From: Pseudomonas trivialis
GTDB lineage: Bacteria > Pseudomonadota > Gammaproteobacteria > Pseudomonadales > Pseudomonadaceae
Direction of reading: 5' to 3'
NCBI RefSeq assembly: GCF_001439805.1
Contig: NZ_JYLK01000004.1
Location: forward strand, 186,001-250,000
Length of the DNA stretch: 64,000 nucleotides
The position numbers and the translations under genes were made by a program. How positions within the stretch are numbered: the first letter of the stretch is position 1; the number at the start of each line of letters is the position of its first letter. The notes beneath the pieces are model-generated. The model searched no databases. It had not been told where the DNA came from and saw only the letters and a program-made list of their open reading frames with translations. Shown one piece after another: positions 37,813-48,776 of the stretch.

Positions 37813-37910
37813 TCATGTGCTGACGCCTTGATGGCTGTGTAGATGCACCTGAATAACAAGATTCCATTAGCCACGCCCGCTGACAACGGGCCAACGAAGA
37901 ACTTTGAACC

Positions 37911-40625
37911 ATGGCCACTATCCACGTAGACGGCAAAGCGCTCGAAGTCGATGGGGCGGACAACCTGTTACAGGCATGTCTGTCACTCGGCCTCGACATC
38001 CCGTATTTCTGCTGGCACCCCGCGCTCGGTAGCGTCGGTGCCTGTCGCCAGTGCGCGGTCAAGCAGTACACCGACGAAAACGACACCCGTGGTCGTATCG
38101 TCATGTCGTGCATGACCCCAGCCACCGACAACACCTGGATCTCCATCGAAGATGAAGAATCCAAGGCGTTCCGCGCCAGTGTCGTCGAATGGCTGATGAC
38201 CAACCACCCCCACGACTGCCCGGTCTGTGAGGAAGGCGGTCACTGCCACCTGCAAGACATGACAGTGATGACCGGCCACAACGAGCGCCGTTATCGCTTC
38301 ACCAAGCGCACCCACCAGAACCAGCAACTGGGCCCGTTCATCTCCCACGAAATGAACCGCTGCATCGCCTGCTATCGCTGCGTGCGTTTCTATAAGGACT
38401 ACGCCGGCGGCACCGACCTGGGCGTATTCGGCGCCCACGACAACGTGTACTTCGGTCGCGTTGAAGACGGCGTTCTGGAAAGCGAGTTCTCCGGCAACCT
38501 CACCGAGGTCTGCCCGACCGGTGTGTTCACCGACAAGACCCACTCCGAGCGCTACAACCGCAAGTGGGACATGCAATTCGCGCCGAGCATCTGCCATGGC
38601 TGCTCCAGCGGTTGCAACATTTCCCCGGGCGAGCGCTACGGTGAACTGCGTCGCATCGAAAACCGCTTCAACGGTTCGGTCAACCAGTACTTCCTCTGCG
38701 ACCGTGGCCGTTTTGGCTACGGCTATGTCAACCGCAAGGATCGCCCGCGCCAGCCATTGCTGGCCGATGGCACCCAGCTGAGCCTGGACAGCGCGCTGGA
38801 TAAAGCCGCCGACCTGCTGCGCGGCCGCAACATTGTCGGTATCGGTTCGCCACGCGCCAGCCTCGAAAGCAACTTCGCGCTGCGCGAGCTGGTTGGCGCC
38901 GAGCACTTCTACAGCGGTATCGAAGCCGGCGAGCTGGAGCGCATCCGTCTGGTCCTGCAAGTGCTCAACGACAGCCCGCTGCCAGTGCCGAACATGCGCG
39001 ACATCGAAGACCACGATGCGATCTTCGTGCTCGGTGAAGACCTGACCCAGACCGCAGCGCGCGTGGCCCTGTCCCTGCGCCAGTCGGTCAAGGGCAAGGC
39101 CGAAGACATGGCCGACGCCATGCGCGTGCAGCCGTGGCTCGACGCCGCCGTGAAAAACATCGGCCAGCACGCGCTGAACCCGCTTTTTATCGCCTCCCTG
39201 GCTGAAACCAAGCTCGACGACATCGCCGAAGAATGCGTGCACGCAGCACCGGACGATCTGGCCCGCATCGGTTTCGCCGTGGCCCACGCCCTCGACGCCA
39301 GCGCACCGGCCGTCGAAGGCCTGGACACTGAAGCCCTTGAGCTGGCCCAGCGTATCGCCGACGCCCTGCTGGCGGCCAAGCGTCCGTTGATCATTGCCGG
39401 CACCTCGCTGGGTTCCAGGGCGCTGATCGAGGCCGCTGCCAACATCGCCAAGGCCTTGAAGCTGCGCGACAAGAACGGCTCCATCAGCCTGGTAGTGCCG
39501 GAAGCCAACAGCCTTGGCCTGGCCATGCTCGGTGGCGAGTCCCTGGACGCCGGCCTGCAAGCGGTGATCGACGGCAACGCCGACGCCATCGTGGTGCTGG
39601 AAAACGACCTGTACACCCGCACCGACGCTGCCAAAGTTGACGCCGCGCTCAACGCCGCCAAGGTGCTGATCGTCGCCGACCACCAGCAGACCGCCACCAG
39701 CGAACGCGCCCATCTGGTACTGCCGGCCGCCACCTTCGCCGAAGGCGACGGTACGCTGGTCAGCCAGGAAGGCCGCGCCCAGCGCTTCTTCCAGGTGTTC
39801 GATCCGAAGTACATGGACGCCAGCATCCTGGTTCACGAAGGCTGGCGCTGGCTGCATGCCCTGCGCGCGACCCTGCTGAACCAGCCGATCGACTGGACCC
39901 AGCTCGATCACGTCACCGCCGCCACCGCCGCCAGCGCGTCGCAGCTTGCGCGGATTGTCGATGCCGCACCGTCCGCCGCGTTCCGCATCAAGGGCATGAA
40001 ACTGGCCCGCGAACCGCTGCGTTACTCCGGTCGTACCGCCATGCGCGCCGACATCAGCGTGCACGAACCGCGCACCCCGCAAGATCACGACACCGCGTTC
40101 GCCTTCTCCATGGAAGGCTACTCGGGTTCGGCCGAACCGCGTCAGCAGGTGCCGTTTGCCTGGTCGCCGGGCTGGAACTCGCCACAGGCCTGGAACAAGT
40201 TCCAGGACGAAGTGGGTGGTCATATCCGCGCGGGCGACCCGGGCACCCGCCTGATCGAAAGCACGGGTGATTCGCTGAACTGGTTCGCCGCCGTACCGCG
40301 TCCGTTCAACCCGGCGCCGGGCACCTGGCAGGTTGTGCCGTTTTTCCACCTGTTCGGCAGTGAAGAAAACTCTTCCAAGGCCGCTCCGGTGCAAGAGCGC
40401 ATTCCAGACGCCTACGTGTCGCTGGCCAAGTCCGAAGCCGATCGCCTGGGCGTCAATGACGGTGCCCTGCTCAGCCTGAACGTGGCCGGCCAGACCCTGT
40501 GTCTGCCGCTGCGCATCAACGATGAGTTGGGTGCCGGCCTGGTTGCATTGCCTAAAGGCCTGGCGGGCATCCCGCCGGCCATTTTCGGCAAAACCGTTGA
40601 CGGTCTGCAGGAGGCAGCGCAATGA
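37911..40625 (+). CDS. nuoG: NADH-quinone oxidoreductase subunit G
   Basis: 904 aa. The N-terminal [2Fe-2S] domain has [19 protein letters not shown]; the His-Cys3 [4Fe-4S] motif is [18 protein letters not shown]; the next cluster uses [12 protein letters not shown], and a fourth, in the molybdopterin-like domain, uses [15 protein letters not shown] with a distant Cys. The C-terminal oxidoreductase domain has no Mo cofactor in complex I. Four-base overlap with nuoH. Confidence 0.97.
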   Translation: MATIHVDGKALEVDGADNLLQACLSLGLDIPYFCWHPALGSVGACRQCAVKQYTDENDTRGRIVMSCMTPATDNTWISIEDEESKAFRASVVEWLMTNHPHDCPVCEEGGHCHLQDMTVMTGHNERRYRFTKRTHQNQQLGPFISHEMNRCIACYRCVRFYKDYAGGTDLGVFGAHDNVYFGRVEDGVLESEFSGNLTEVCPTGVFTDKTHSERYNRKWDMQFAPSICHGCSSGCNISPGERYGELRRIENRFNGSVNQYFLCDRGRFGYGYVNRKDRPRQPLLADGTQLSLDSALDKAADLLRGRNIVGIGSPRASLESNFALRELVGAEHFYSGIEAGELERIRLVLQVLNDSPLPVPNMRDIEDHDAIFVLGEDLTQTAARVALSLRQSVKGKAEDMADAMRVQPWLDAAVKNIGQHALNPLFIASLAETKLDDIAEECVHAAPDDLARIGFAVAHALDASAPAVEGLDTEALELAQRIADALLAAKRPLIIAGTSLGSRALIEAAANIAKALKLRDKNGSISLVVPEANSLGLAMLGGESLDAGLQAVIDGNADAIVVLENDLYTRTDAAKVDAALNAAKVLIVADHQQTATSERAHLVLPAATFAEGDGTLVSQEGRAQRFFQVFDPKYMDASILVHEGWRWLHALRATLLNQPIDWTQLDHVTAATAASASQLARIVDAAPSAAFRIKGMKLAREPLRYSGRTAMRADISVHEPRTPQDHDTAFAFSMEGYSGSAEPRQQVPFAWSPGWNSPQAWNKFQDEVGGHIRAGDPGTRLIESTGDSLNWFAAVPRPFNPAPGTWQVVPFFHLFGSEENSSKAAPVQERIPDAYVSLAKSEADRLGVNDGALLSLNVAGQTLCLPLRINDELGAGLVALPKGLAGIPPAIFGKTVDGLQEAAQ

Positions 40626-41629
40626 CCTGGTTCACCCCTGAAGTGATCGACGTGATCATCTCGGTCGTCAAGGCCATCGTGATCCTGTTGGCCGTGGTCG
40701 TCGCGGGCGCCCTGCTCAGCTTCGTCGAACGTCGTCTGCTGGGCTGGTGGCAGGACCGTTACGGTCCGAACCGCGTTGGTCCGTTCGGCATGTTCCAGAT
40801 CGCTGCCGACATGCTGAAGATGTTCTTCAAGGAAGACTGGACTCCGCCGTTCGCCGACAAGGTGATTTTCACCCTGGCACCGGTGGTGGCCATGAGCGCC
40901 TTGCTGATCGCCTTCGCGGTCATCCCGATCACCCCGACCTGGGGCGTGGCGGACCTGAACATCGGCCTGCTGTTCTTCTTCGCCATGGCCGGTCTGTCGG
41001 TGTATGCGGTGCTGTTCGCCGGTTGGTCGAGCAACAACAAGTTCGCCCTGCTGGGCAGCTTGCGCGCCTCGGCACAGACCGTGTCCTACGAAGTGTTCAT
41101 GGGCCTGGCGCTGATGGGCATCGTGGTGCAGGTCGGCTCGTTCAACATGCGCGACATCGTCGAGTACCAGGCGCAGAACCTGTGGTTCATCATTCCGCAG
41201 TTCTTCGGCTTCTGTACCTTTTTCATTGCTGGCGTGGCCGTGACTCACCGTCACCCCTTCGACCAGCCGGAAGCGGAACAGGAACTGGCCGACGGTTACC
41301 ACATTGAATATGCCGGCATGAAGTGGGGCATGTTCTTCGTCGGTGAGTACATCGGCATCATCCTGATCTCGGCCCTGCTGGTGACGCTGTTCTTCGGCGG
41401 CTGGCACGGTCCGTTCGGCATCCTGCCGCAGTTGGCGTTCTTCTGGTTCTCCCTCAAGACCGCGTTCTTCATCATGTTGTTTATCCTGCTGCGCGCTTCC
41501 ATTCCGCGTCCACGGTACGACCAGGTGATGGATTTCAGCTGGCGCTTCTGCCTGCCACTGACCCTGATCAATTTGCTGGTGACTGCTGCCGTTGTGTTGT
41601 TGAACACGCCAGCGGCCGCGGTTCAGTGA
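40622..41629 (+). CDS. nuoH: NADH-quinone oxidoreductase subunit H
   Basis: 335 aa, about eight membrane helices. The cytoplasmic loops [21 protein letters not shown] and [22 protein letters not shown] form much of the quinone-binding chamber and are typical. Overlaps nuoG by four bases. Confidence 0.97.
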   Translation: MTWFTPEVIDVIISVVKAIVILLAVVVAGALLSFVERRLLGWWQDRYGPNRVGPFGMFQIAADMLKMFFKEDWTPPFADKVIFTLAPVVAMSALLIAFAVIPITPTWGVADLNIGLLFFFAMAGLSVYAVLFAGWSSNNKFALLGSLRASAQTVSYEVFMGLALMGIVVQVGSFNMRDIVEYQAQNLWFIIPQFFGFCTFFIAGVAVTHRHPFDQPEAEQELADGYHIEYAGMKWGMFFVGEYIGIILISALLVTLFFGGWHGPFGILPQLAFFWFSLKTAFFIMLFILLRASIPRPRYDQVMDFSWRFCLPLTLINLLVTAAVVLLNTPAAAVQ

Positions 41630-41640
41630 GGATTTGACCC

Positions 41641-42189
41641 ATGTTCAAATATATTGGCGACATCGTTAAGGGTACCGGTACCCAGTTGCGAAGCCTGGTG
41701 ATGGTGTTCGGTCACGGCTTTCGCAAACGCGACACCCTGCAATACCCGGAAGAAGCGGTGTACCTGCCGCCGCGCTATCGCGGCCGCATCGTGCTCACCC
41801 GCGACCCCGATGGCGAAGAGCGTTGCGTAGCCTGCAACCTGTGCGCCGTGGCGTGCCCGGTGGGTTGCATCTCCCTGCAGAAAGCTGAAACCGAAGACGG
41901 TCGCTGGTACCCGGACTTCTTCCGCATCAACTTCTCGCGCTGCATTTTCTGCGGCCTCTGCGAGGAAGCTTGCCCGACCACCGCGATTCAGCTCACGCCG
42001 GATTTCGAGATGGCCGAGTTCAAACGTCAGGACCTGGTGTACGAGAAAGAAGATCTGCTGATCTCTGGTCCCGGTAAAAACCCTGATTACAACTTCTATC
42101 GTGTTGCAGGTATGGCCGTTGCCGGTAAGCCCAAGGGCGCCGCACAAAACGAAGCCGAACCGATCAACGTGAAGAGCTTGCTGCCTTAA
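41641..42189 (+). CDS. nuoI: NADH-quinone oxidoreductase subunit I
   Basis: 182 aa ferredoxin-type subunit. Two complete [4Fe-4S] motifs, [12 protein letters not shown] and [12 protein letters not shown], form clusters N6a and N6b that lead to N2 in NuoB. Eleven bases after nuoH. Confidence 0.97.
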   Translation: MFKYIGDIVKGTGTQLRSLVMVFGHGFRKRDTLQYPEEAVYLPPRYRGRIVLTRDPDGEERCVACNLCAVACPVGCISLQKAETEDGRWYPDFFRINFSRCIFCGLCEEACPTTAIQLTPDFEMAEFKRQDLVYEKEDLLISGPGKNPDYNFYRVAGMAVAGKPKGAAQNEAEPINVKSLLP

Positions 42190-42198
42190 GGAAGAAAG

Positions 42199-42702
42199 AT
42201 GGAATTCGCTTTCTATTTCGCATCGGGTATCGCAGTGGTGTCCACGCTTCGCGTGATCACCAACACCAACCCTGTGCACGCCCTGCTCTACCTGATCATT
42301 TCGCTGATCGCCGTGGCCATGACCTTCTTCGCCCTCGGCGCGCCGTTTGCCGGTGTGCTGGAAGTGATCGCCTACGCTGGCGCCATCATGGTGCTGTTCG
42401 TGTTTGTGGTGATGATGCTCAACCTGGGGCCGGCCTCGGTCGCCCAGGAACGCGTCTGGCTCAAGCCCGGCATCTGGCTCGGCCCGGTGATCCTCGCAGC
42501 CCTGCTGCTGGGTGAACTGCTGTATGTGCTGTTCGCTCACCAGAGCGGCCAGGCCATCGGCCACACCACCGTAGACGCCAAGGCCGTGGGCATCAGCCTG
42601 TTCGGCCCGTACCTGCTGGTGGTCGAACTGGCTTCGATGCTGCTGCTCGCCGCAGCCATCACGGCCTTCCACTTGGGCCGCAACGAAGCCAAGGAGCAAT
42701 GA
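42199..42702 (+). CDS. nuoJ: NADH-quinone oxidoreductase subunit J
   Basis: 167 aa, five membrane helices. [23 protein letters not shown] and [20 protein letters not shown] are the conserved helices, the latter containing the pi-bulge helix that couples quinone reduction to pumping. Confidence 0.96.
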   Translation: MEFAFYFASGIAVVSTLRVITNTNPVHALLYLIISLIAVAMTFFALGAPFAGVLEVIAYAGAIMVLFVFVVMMLNLGPASVAQERVWLKPGIWLGPVILAALLLGELLYVLFAHQSGQAIGHTTVDAKAVGISLFGPYLLVVELASMLLLAAAITAFHLGRNEAKEQ

Positions 42703-42704
42703 CG

Positions 42705-43013
42705 ATGCCTGCTATCCCTTTGGAGCATGGTCTGGCGGTCGCCGGCATCCTGTTCTGCCTTGGCCTGGTCGGCCTGATGGTGCGCCGTAACATTCTGTTC
42801 GTGTTGATGAGCCTGGAAATCATGATGAACGCTGCGGCACTGGCGTTCATCGTGGCGGGCGCACGTTGGGGCCAGCCGGATGGACAAGTCATGTTCATCC
42901 TGGTGATCAGCCTGGCAGCCGCCGAGGCCAGTATTGGCCTGGCGATCCTGCTGCAGCTGTACCGTCGCTTCCACACGCTTGATATCGACGCTGCCAGTGA
43001 GATGCGCGGATGA
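42705..43013 (+). CDS. nuoK: NADH-quinone oxidoreductase subunit K
   Basis: 102 aa, three helices with the conserved Glu in [13 protein letters not shown]. Start chosen as ATG 42705 because AAGGAG at 42691-42696 is eight bases before it; the ATG at 42699 overlaps the nuoJ stop but would be only two bases from that site. Confidence 0.95.
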   Translation: MPAIPLEHGLAVAGILFCLGLVGLMVRRNILFVLMSLEIMMNAAALAFIVAGARWGQPDGQVMFILVISLAAAEASIGLAILLQLYRRFHTLDIDAASEMRG

Positions 43014-44863
43014 ACATGATCTTTCTGACTTTCGTATTTCCCCTGATCGGTTTCCTGCTGCTGTCGTTCTCTCGCGGGCGCTGGTCGGAAAACCTCTCGG
43101 CCCTGATCGGCGTGGGCTCCATTGGTCTGTCGGCCATTGTGGCCGCCTATGTCATCTGGCAATTCAACGTGGCGCCGCCGGAAGGCGGTCACTACACGCT
43201 CGTGCTGTGGCAGTGGATGTCGGTGGAGGGCTTCAAGCCCAACTTCGCTCTCTACGTCGACGGCCTGTCGATCACCATGCTCGGCGTGGTGGTGGGTGTG
43301 GGCTTTCTGATCCACCTGTTCGCATCCTGGTACATGCGCGGCGAAGCGGGCTACTCGCGCTTCTTTGCCTACACCAACCTGTTTATCGCCAGCATGCTGT
43401 TCCTGGTATTGGGCGATAACCTGTTGTTCCTGTACTTCGGCTGGGAAGGCGTGGGCCTGTGCTCGTACCTGTTGATCGGTTTCTACTACAGCAACCGCAA
43501 CAACGGTAACGCGGCCCTCAAGGCGTTTATCGTCACCCGTATCGGCGACGTGTTCATGGCCATCGGCCTGTTCATCCTGTTCCAACAGGTGGGCACGCTG
43601 AACATCCAGGAACTGCTGGTGCTGGCACCGCAGAAATTCCAGGTCGGCGACTTCTGGATCACCCTGGCGACCCTGATGCTGCTGGGCGGCGCCGTGGGTA
43701 AATCCGCGCAACTGCCGTTGCAAACCTGGCTGGCGGATGCGATGGCCGGCCCTACCCCGGTTTCCGCACTGATTCACGCGGCAACCATGGTAACCGCCGG
43801 TGTCTACCTGATCGCGCGGACCCACGGTCTGTTCACCCTGGCGCCGGATATCCTGCATCTTGTGGGCATCGTCGGTGGCGTGACCCTGGTACTGGCCGGC
43901 TTCGCCGCGCTGGTGCAGACCGACATCAAGCGCATCCTCGCCTACTCGACCATGAGCCAGATCGGCTACATGTTCCTGGCCCTGGGCGTCGGCGCCTGGG
44001 ACGCGGCGATCTTCCACCTGATGACCCACGCCTTCTTCAAGGCCCTGCTGTTCCTCGCTTCCGGTGCGGTGATCGTGGCCTGCCATCACGAGCAGAACAT
44101 CTTCAAGATGGGCGGCCTGTGGAAGAAACTGCCGTTGGCCTACGCCAGCTTCATCGTCGGTGGTGCCGCCCTGGCCGCCCTGCCGCTGGTGACCGCCGGT
44201 TTCTACTCCAAGGACGAAATCCTCTGGGAAGCCTTTGCCAGCGGTAACCAGAACCTGCTGTACGCAGGGCTGGTGGGTGCGTTCATGACCTCGCTGTACA
44301 CTTTCCGCCTGATCTTTATCACCTTCCACGGTGCAGCCAAGACCGAAGCGCACGCGGGCCACGGCGTCTCCCACTGGCTGCCGCTGTCGGTGCTGATCAT
44401 CCTGTCGACCTTCATCGGCGCCATGATCACCCCACCGCTGCACGGTGTGCTGCCGCAAAGCGTCGGCCACGCCGGCGGCGCCGACAAGCACAGCCTGGAA
44501 ATTGCCTCGGGCGCCATCGCCCTGGCCGGTATCCTGCTGGCGGCCCTGCTGTTCCTCGGCAAGCGCCGCTTCGTCACAGGCGTTGCCAACAGTGGCATCG
44601 GGCGCTTCCTGTCAGCCTGGTGGTTCGCCGCCTGGGGCTTCGACTGGATCTACGACAAACTGTTCGTCAAACCTTACCTTGCGATCAGCCATGTGCTGCG
44701 CAAAGACCCGCTCGACCAGACCATCGGTTTGATCCCGCGCGCCGCCAAGGCCGGTCACACGGCCCTGAGCCGCAGCGAGACCGGTCAACTGCGCTGGTAT
44801 GCAGCGTCCATGGCCATCGGTGCCGTGCTGGTAATCGGCGCCATCGTGGTAGTGGCGGTCTGA
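43010..44863 (+). CDS. nuoL: NADH-quinone oxidoreductase subunit L
   Basis: 617 aa antiporter-like subunit with about 16 helices. The [17 protein letters not shown] segment carries the conserved Glu, and [31 protein letters not shown] the conserved Lys of the proton channel. The C-terminus holds the lateral amphipathic helix. Overlaps nuoK by four bases. Confidence 0.97.
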   Translation: MNMIFLTFVFPLIGFLLLSFSRGRWSENLSALIGVGSIGLSAIVAAYVIWQFNVAPPEGGHYTLVLWQWMSVEGFKPNFALYVDGLSITMLGVVVGVGFLIHLFASWYMRGEAGYSRFFAYTNLFIASMLFLVLGDNLLFLYFGWEGVGLCSYLLIGFYYSNRNNGNAALKAFIVTRIGDVFMAIGLFILFQQVGTLNIQELLVLAPQKFQVGDFWITLATLMLLGGAVGKSAQLPLQTWLADAMAGPTPVSALIHAATMVTAGVYLIARTHGLFTLAPDILHLVGIVGGVTLVLAGFAALVQTDIKRILAYSTMSQIGYMFLALGVGAWDAAIFHLMTHAFFKALLFLASGAVIVACHHEQNIFKMGGLWKKLPLAYASFIVGGAALAALPLVTAGFYSKDEILWEAFASGNQNLLYAGLVGAFMTSLYTFRLIFITFHGAAKTEAHAGHGVSHWLPLSVLIILSTFIGAMITPPLHGVLPQSVGHAGGADKHSLEIASGAIALAGILLAALLFLGKRRFVTGVANSGIGRFLSAWWFAAWGFDWIYDKLFVKPYLAISHVLRKDPLDQTIGLIPRAAKAGHTALSRSETGQLRWYAASMAIGAVLVIGAIVVVAV

Positions 44864-44911
44864 CATGAACCTTTTGAACTTTGCGAACTTGCGAAAGGAA
44901 ACGAGCCCGTC

Positions 44912-46444
44912 ATGATTCTGCCCTGGCTAATCCTGATCCCCTTTATCGGCGGCCTGCTCTGCTGGATGGGTGAACGCTTCGGCGCCACCCTGCCCCGCTG
45001 GATTGCGTTGCTGACCATGTCCCTGGAACTCGCGCTCGGCCTCTGGCTGTGGGCCCACGGTGACTACTCATTCGCGCCGGCACCGGGTGTCGATCCCACT
45101 TTCGCGCTTGAATTCAAGCACGTGTGGATCCAGCGCTTCGGCATCAACGTGCACCTGGCCCTCGACGGCCTGTCGCTGCTGATGATCCTGCTGACCGGCC
45201 TGCTGGGTATCCTTTCGGTACTCTGCTCCTGGAAAGAGATCCAGCGTCACGTGGGCTTCTTCCACCTGAACCTGATGTGGATCCTGGGCGGCGTGGTTGG
45301 CGTGTTCCTCGCCCTCGACCTGTTCATGTTCTTCTTCTTCTGGGAAATGATGCTGGTGCCGATGTACTTCCTCATCGCGCTCTGGGGTCACAGCTCTTCG
45401 GACGGCAAGAAAACCCGGATCTACGCGGCCACCAAGTTCTTCATCTTCACCCAGGCTTCCGGCCTGATCATGTTGGTGGCGATCCTCGGTCTGGTACTGG
45501 TCAACTTCAACAGCACGGGCGTGATCACGTTCAACTACGCCGACCTGTTGAAAACCAAGATGTCCCTGACCACCGAGTACATCCTCATGCTCGGTTTCTT
45601 CATCGCGTTTGCGGTGAAGCTGCCGGTGGTGCCGTTCCACTCCTGGCTGCCGGATGCCCACGCCCAGGCGCCGACCGCCGGTTCCGTCGACCTCGCCGGT
45701 ATCCTGTTGAAGACGGCGGCCTACGGCCTGCTGCGTTTCGCCCTGCCGCTGTTCCCGAATGCCTCGGCCGAGTTCGCGCCGATCGCCATGACCCTGGGTC
45801 TGATCGGGATCTTCTACGGTGCGTTCCTCGCCTTCGCGCAAACCGACATCAAGCGTCTAATTGCCTTCTCGTCCGTTTCCCACATGGGCTTCGTACTGAT
45901 CGGCATCTACTCCGGCAGCCAATTGGCGCTGCAGGGCGCGGTGATCCAGATGCTGGCTCACGGTGTATCGGCCGCCGCGCTGTTTATCCTCAGTGGCCAG
46001 CTGTATGAGCGCCTGCACACCCGTGACATGCGTGAAATGGGTGGCGTGTGGTCGCGCATCGCCTACCTGCCGGCGATCAGCCTGTTCTTCGCTGCCGCGT
46101 CCCTGGGCTTGCCGGGCACCGGCAACTTTATCGGCGAGTTCCTGATCCTGATGGGTGCCTTCGTGCAAACGCCATGGATCAGCGCGATTGCCACCTCCGG
46201 CCTGGTGTTTGGTTCGGTTTACTCGCTGATCATGATCCACCGCGCCTACTTCGGCCCGGCCAAGTCCGACACCGTCCTGCAAGGGATGGATGCGCGCGAA
46301 CTGATCATGGTGCTCGGCCTTGCGGTATTGCTGATTTACATCGGCGTGTACCCGCAACCGTTCCTGGACACTTCTGCCGCAACGATGCATGGCGTGCAGC
46401 AGTGGTTCGGCACCGCCTTCTCTCAACTCGCTTCGGCCCGGTAA
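44912..46444 (+). CDS. nuoM: NADH-quinone oxidoreductase subunit M
   Basis: 510 aa antiporter-like subunit with about 14 helices. [19 protein letters not shown] has the conserved Glu and [28 protein letters not shown] the key Lys region. A 48-base gap separates it from nuoL. Confidence 0.97.
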   Translation: MILPWLILIPFIGGLLCWMGERFGATLPRWIALLTMSLELALGLWLWAHGDYSFAPAPGVDPTFALEFKHVWIQRFGINVHLALDGLSLLMILLTGLLGILSVLCSWKEIQRHVGFFHLNLMWILGGVVGVFLALDLFMFFFFWEMMLVPMYFLIALWGHSSSDGKKTRIYAATKFFIFTQASGLIMLVAILGLVLVNFNSTGVITFNYADLLKTKMSLTTEYILMLGFFIAFAVKLPVVPFHSWLPDAHAQAPTAGSVDLAGILLKTAAYGLLRFALPLFPNASAEFAPIAMTLGLIGIFYGAFLAFAQTDIKRLIAFSSVSHMGFVLIGIYSGSQLALQGAVIQMLAHGVSAAALFILSGQLYERLHTRDMREMGGVWSRIAYLPAISLFFAAASLGLPGTGNFIGEFLILMGAFVQTPWISAIATSGLVFGSVYSLIMIHRAYFGPAKSDTVLQGMDARELIMVLGLAVLLIYIGVYPQPFLDTSAATMHGVQQWFGTAFSQLASAR

Positions 46445-46451
46445 GAGCGCT

Positions 46452-47915
46452 ATGGAATTCACGATCCAACACTTTATCGCGCTTGCGCCGCTGCTGATCA
46501 CCAGCCTCACCATCGTGGTGGTGATGCTGGCGATCGCCTGGCGCCGCAATCATTCGCAAACGTTCCTGCTGTCCTGCGCCGGGTTGAACCTGGCCCTGCT
46601 GTCGATCATCCCGGCGCTCAAGGTCGCGCCACTGGCGGTCACGCCATTGATGATGGTCGATGACTTCGCGCTGCTGTACATCGCGCTGATCCTGGTCGCG
46701 ACCCTGGCCTGCGTCACCCTCGCCCATGCCTACCTCGGCGAAGGCGGCTCCGGCTACCCAGGCAACAAGGAAGAGCTGTACCTGCTGATCCTGCTGGCAG
46801 CGGCCGGCGGTATCGTGCTGGTCAGCGCGCAGCACCTGGCCGGTTTGTTCATCGGCCTGGAACTGCTGTCGATCCCGACTTACGGCCTGGTGGCCTACGC
46901 CTTCTTCAACAAGCGCTCCCTGGAAGCCGGCATCAAGTACATGGTGCTGTCGGCCGCCGGTTCCGCGTTCCTGTTGTTCGGTATGGCCCTGCTCTACGCC
47001 GAAGCCGGCAGCCTGAGCTTCACCGGCATCGGTCACGCCCTGGCCGCCACCAGCATGCCTGCGCCGATTGCCCAACTGGGCCTGGCGATGATGCTGATCG
47101 GCCTGGCGTTCAAGCTGTCGCTGGTGCCGTTCCACCTGTGGACCCCGGACGTGTACGAAGGCGCCCCGGCGCCGGTGGCCGCGTTCCTGGCGACGGCGTC
47201 GAAGGTGGCGGTGTTTGCGGTGATGGTGCGGCTGTTCCAGATCTCGCCTGCGGCCAACACCGGCGTAATGAGCGACGTGCTGACCGTGATCGCCATTGCG
47301 TCGATCCTGTTCGGTAACCTGCTGGCGCTGACCCAGAACAACCTCAAGCGTCTGCTGGGTTATTCGTCCATCGCCCACTTCGGCTACCTGCTGATCGCCC
47401 TGGTGGCGAGCAACGGCCTGGCCGTGGAAGCCATCGGCGTGTACCTGGTCACCTACGTGATCACCAGCCTCGGCGCATTCGGTGTGATCACCCTGATGTC
47501 CTCGCCGTACAAGGGCCGTGATGCCGACGCTCTGTACGAATACCGTGGCCTGTTCTGGCGCCGTCCGTACCTGACCGCCGTCCTCACCGTGATGATGTTG
47601 TCCCTGGCCGGCATCCCGCTGACGGCGGGCTTTATCGGCAAGTTCTACATTGTCGCTACCGGCGTTCAAGCGCACCAATGGTGGCTTGTAGCTTCCCTGG
47701 TACTGGGCAGCGCCATCGGCGTGTTCTACTACCTGCGCGTGATGGTCACCCTGTACCTGATCGAGCCGAACCTGCGCCGTGTGGACGCCGAGCTGCACTG
47801 GGAACAGAAGGCAGGTGGCGTGATGCTGCTGGCCATCGCCCTGCTCGCCTTCTTCCTGGGCGTGTACCCGCAACCGTTGCTCACCCTGGTGCAGCATGCG
47901 GTGCTGGGCGTTTGA
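46452..47915 (+). CDS. nuoN: NADH-quinone oxidoreductase subunit N
   Basis: 487 aa from ATG 46452; an in-frame extension into nuoM is not used. [17 protein letters not shown] holds the conserved Glu, and [23 protein letters not shown] the Lys. Last gene of the operon, followed by a terminator 25 bases on. Confidence 0.97.
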   Translation: MEFTIQHFIALAPLLITSLTIVVVMLAIAWRRNHSQTFLLSCAGLNLALLSIIPALKVAPLAVTPLMMVDDFALLYIALILVATLACVTLAHAYLGEGGSGYPGNKEELYLLILLAAAGGIVLVSAQHLAGLFIGLELLSIPTYGLVAYAFFNKRSLEAGIKYMVLSAAGSAFLLFGMALLYAEAGSLSFTGIGHALAATSMPAPIAQLGLAMMLIGLAFKLSLVPFHLWTPDVYEGAPAPVAAFLATASKVAVFAVMVRLFQISPAANTGVMSDVLTVIAIASILFGNLLALTQNNLKRLLGYSSIAHFGYLLIALVASNGLAVEAIGVYLVTYVITSLGAFGVITLMSSPYKGRDADALYEYRGLFWRRPYLTAVLTVMMLSLAGIPLTAGFIGKFYIVATGVQAHQWWLVASLVLGSAIGVFYYLRVMVTLYLIEPNLRRVDAELHWEQKAGGVMLLAIALLAFFLGVYPQPLLTLVQHAVLGV

Positions 47916-47940
47916 TCGCTTAGTCACCTGTGGTAAACAG

Positions 47941-47970
47941 AACGGCGCCTTCGGGCGCCGTTTTGCGTTT
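47941..47970 (+). terminator. Terminator of the nuo operon
   Basis: AACGGCGCC / GGCGCCGTT with loop TTCG and a following TTGCGTTT. Confidence 0.88.
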
Positions 47971-48067
47971 CCGGGTCGCGAAGCGGCTGGGCATCGTGCA
48001 CGTTGTCATTTTGAATGAACCTTTTAGAACAGCTTCCTATCCATTTATAACAAGACAGGGAGGCAAC

Positions 48068-48304
48068 ATGAGTACCGCAAAAATCTACACCATCCACTAC
48101 CACCTGCACGGTACGCCGAAATCCTTTGTCGTACGTGCCGACGTCATGAACAACGCTGAAGCCTGGCACTGGGCGGCCGTTGATGCCGACATTGCACACG
48201 TTAGTCGTATCGGCCGCGTAGGCCATGAGCAGGTCAAGAAAACCACACGCCCGTGGGCGGAGAAATACGGCATTACCGAAGTCAGCTGGAACCCACCCAA
48301 ATAA
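48068..48304 (+). CDS. Small conserved protein of unknown function (DUF6555-like)
   Basis: 78 aa, ATG 48068 with GGGAGG 6-11 bases upstream. The sequence is soluble, with aromatic and His-rich stretches (YTIHYHLHGTPKSFVV and AEAWHWAAVDADI). It resembles small Pseudomonas proteins I remember as DUF6555, but this was not checked. Predicted N-terminal beta-hairpin and one helix. Own terminator follows. Function unknown. Confidence 0.7.
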   Translation: MSTAKIYTIHYHLHGTPKSFVVRADVMNNAEAWHWAAVDADIAHVSRIGRVGHEQVKKTTRPWAEKYGITEVSWNPPK

Positions 48305-48305
48305 A

Positions 48306-48336
48306 CAAAGCCCCGCACAATGGCGGGGCTCTTTTT
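48306..48336. terminator. Bidirectional terminator
   Basis: AAAGCCCCGC / GCGGGGCTCTTTTT with loop ACAATG, between two convergent small genes; its T run overlaps the stop of the 64-aa gene. Confidence 0.85.
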
Positions 48337-48529
48337 ACTTTTTCAAGTCGCCCAACGGATCGTAGGGCGGCTTTTTTTCCGACTGCTTTTTCTCGTCCAG
48401 CGGGGCGATGGCCGGGCCGATGGGATCGACCTGCGGGTCCGACACATCGGGAGAGTCCGGGTCGAAACCCAGCTCATCCTTGCCGCTCGAATGCTCGCTT
48501 GAACGCGGGCCTTTAGGGGGATTGCTCAT
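48335..48529 (-). CDS. Tiny charged protein, 64 aa, unknown function
   Basis: ATG at 48529 with a perfect AGGAGGT ribosome site four bases upstream. The product is hydrophilic and low in complexity, rich in Pro, Asp, Lys and Ser (DPDSPDVSDPQVDPIGP, KKQSEKKPPYDPLGDLKK), with no cysteine or hydrophobic helix; it is probably disordered. It is second in a two-gene unit with the 58-aa gene 14 bases upstream. No function is recognised. Confidence 0.7.
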   Translation of the reverse strand: MSNPPKGPRSSEHSSGKDELGFDPDSPDVSDPQVDPIGPAIAPLDEKKQSEKKPPYDPLGDLKK

Positions 48530-48543
48530 GGTGACCTCCTCTC

Positions 48544-48720
48544 TTACAACGGGCGGGCTTTATCGTGGAGAGTGTCGAGGTTTTCCTCGACCTGCTTCAC
48601 CTCATCGTCCGGCCGGTCCTGTGGGTCGTTGGGGCGCAACGCATCATTGTCGCGCTCCTCTTCGCCGGGGGTGCGATGGGTATCGGGCGTACCCGGCGGT
48701 GGCTGCTTGTATTCGGGCAT
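48544..48720 (-). CDS. Tiny charged protein, 58 aa, unknown function
   Basis: Read directly from the sequence: ATG at 48720, TAA at 48544. The product starts MPEYKQPPPGTPDTHRTPGE and ends NLDTLHDKARPL, with 26 strongly acidic or basic residues and many prolines, so it is probably disordered apart from a short C-terminal helix (DDEVKQVEENLDTLHDKA). The ribosome site is weak (AGGT nine bases upstream) and sits at the edge of an inverted repeat (48731-48748). The downstream neighbour is the 64-aa gene, same strand. Confidence 0.65.
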   Translation of the reverse strand: MPEYKQPPPGTPDTHRTPGEEERDNDALRPNDPQDRPDDEVKQVEENLDTLHDKARPL

Positions 48721-48730
48721 GGTGGCGTAC

Positions 48731-48748
48731 CTGTGAAGGGCTTCACAG
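48731..48748. promoter_or_regulatory. Inverted repeat over the ribosome site of the 58-aa gene
   Basis: CTGTGAAG and CTTCACAG separated by two bases, ten bases before the start codon. In RNA the 7-bp stem would partly cover the AGGT site; in DNA it could be an operator. Confidence 0.45.
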
Positions 48749-48776
48749 GGTTAGAGAAACCGTCTTCGGCCATCGT

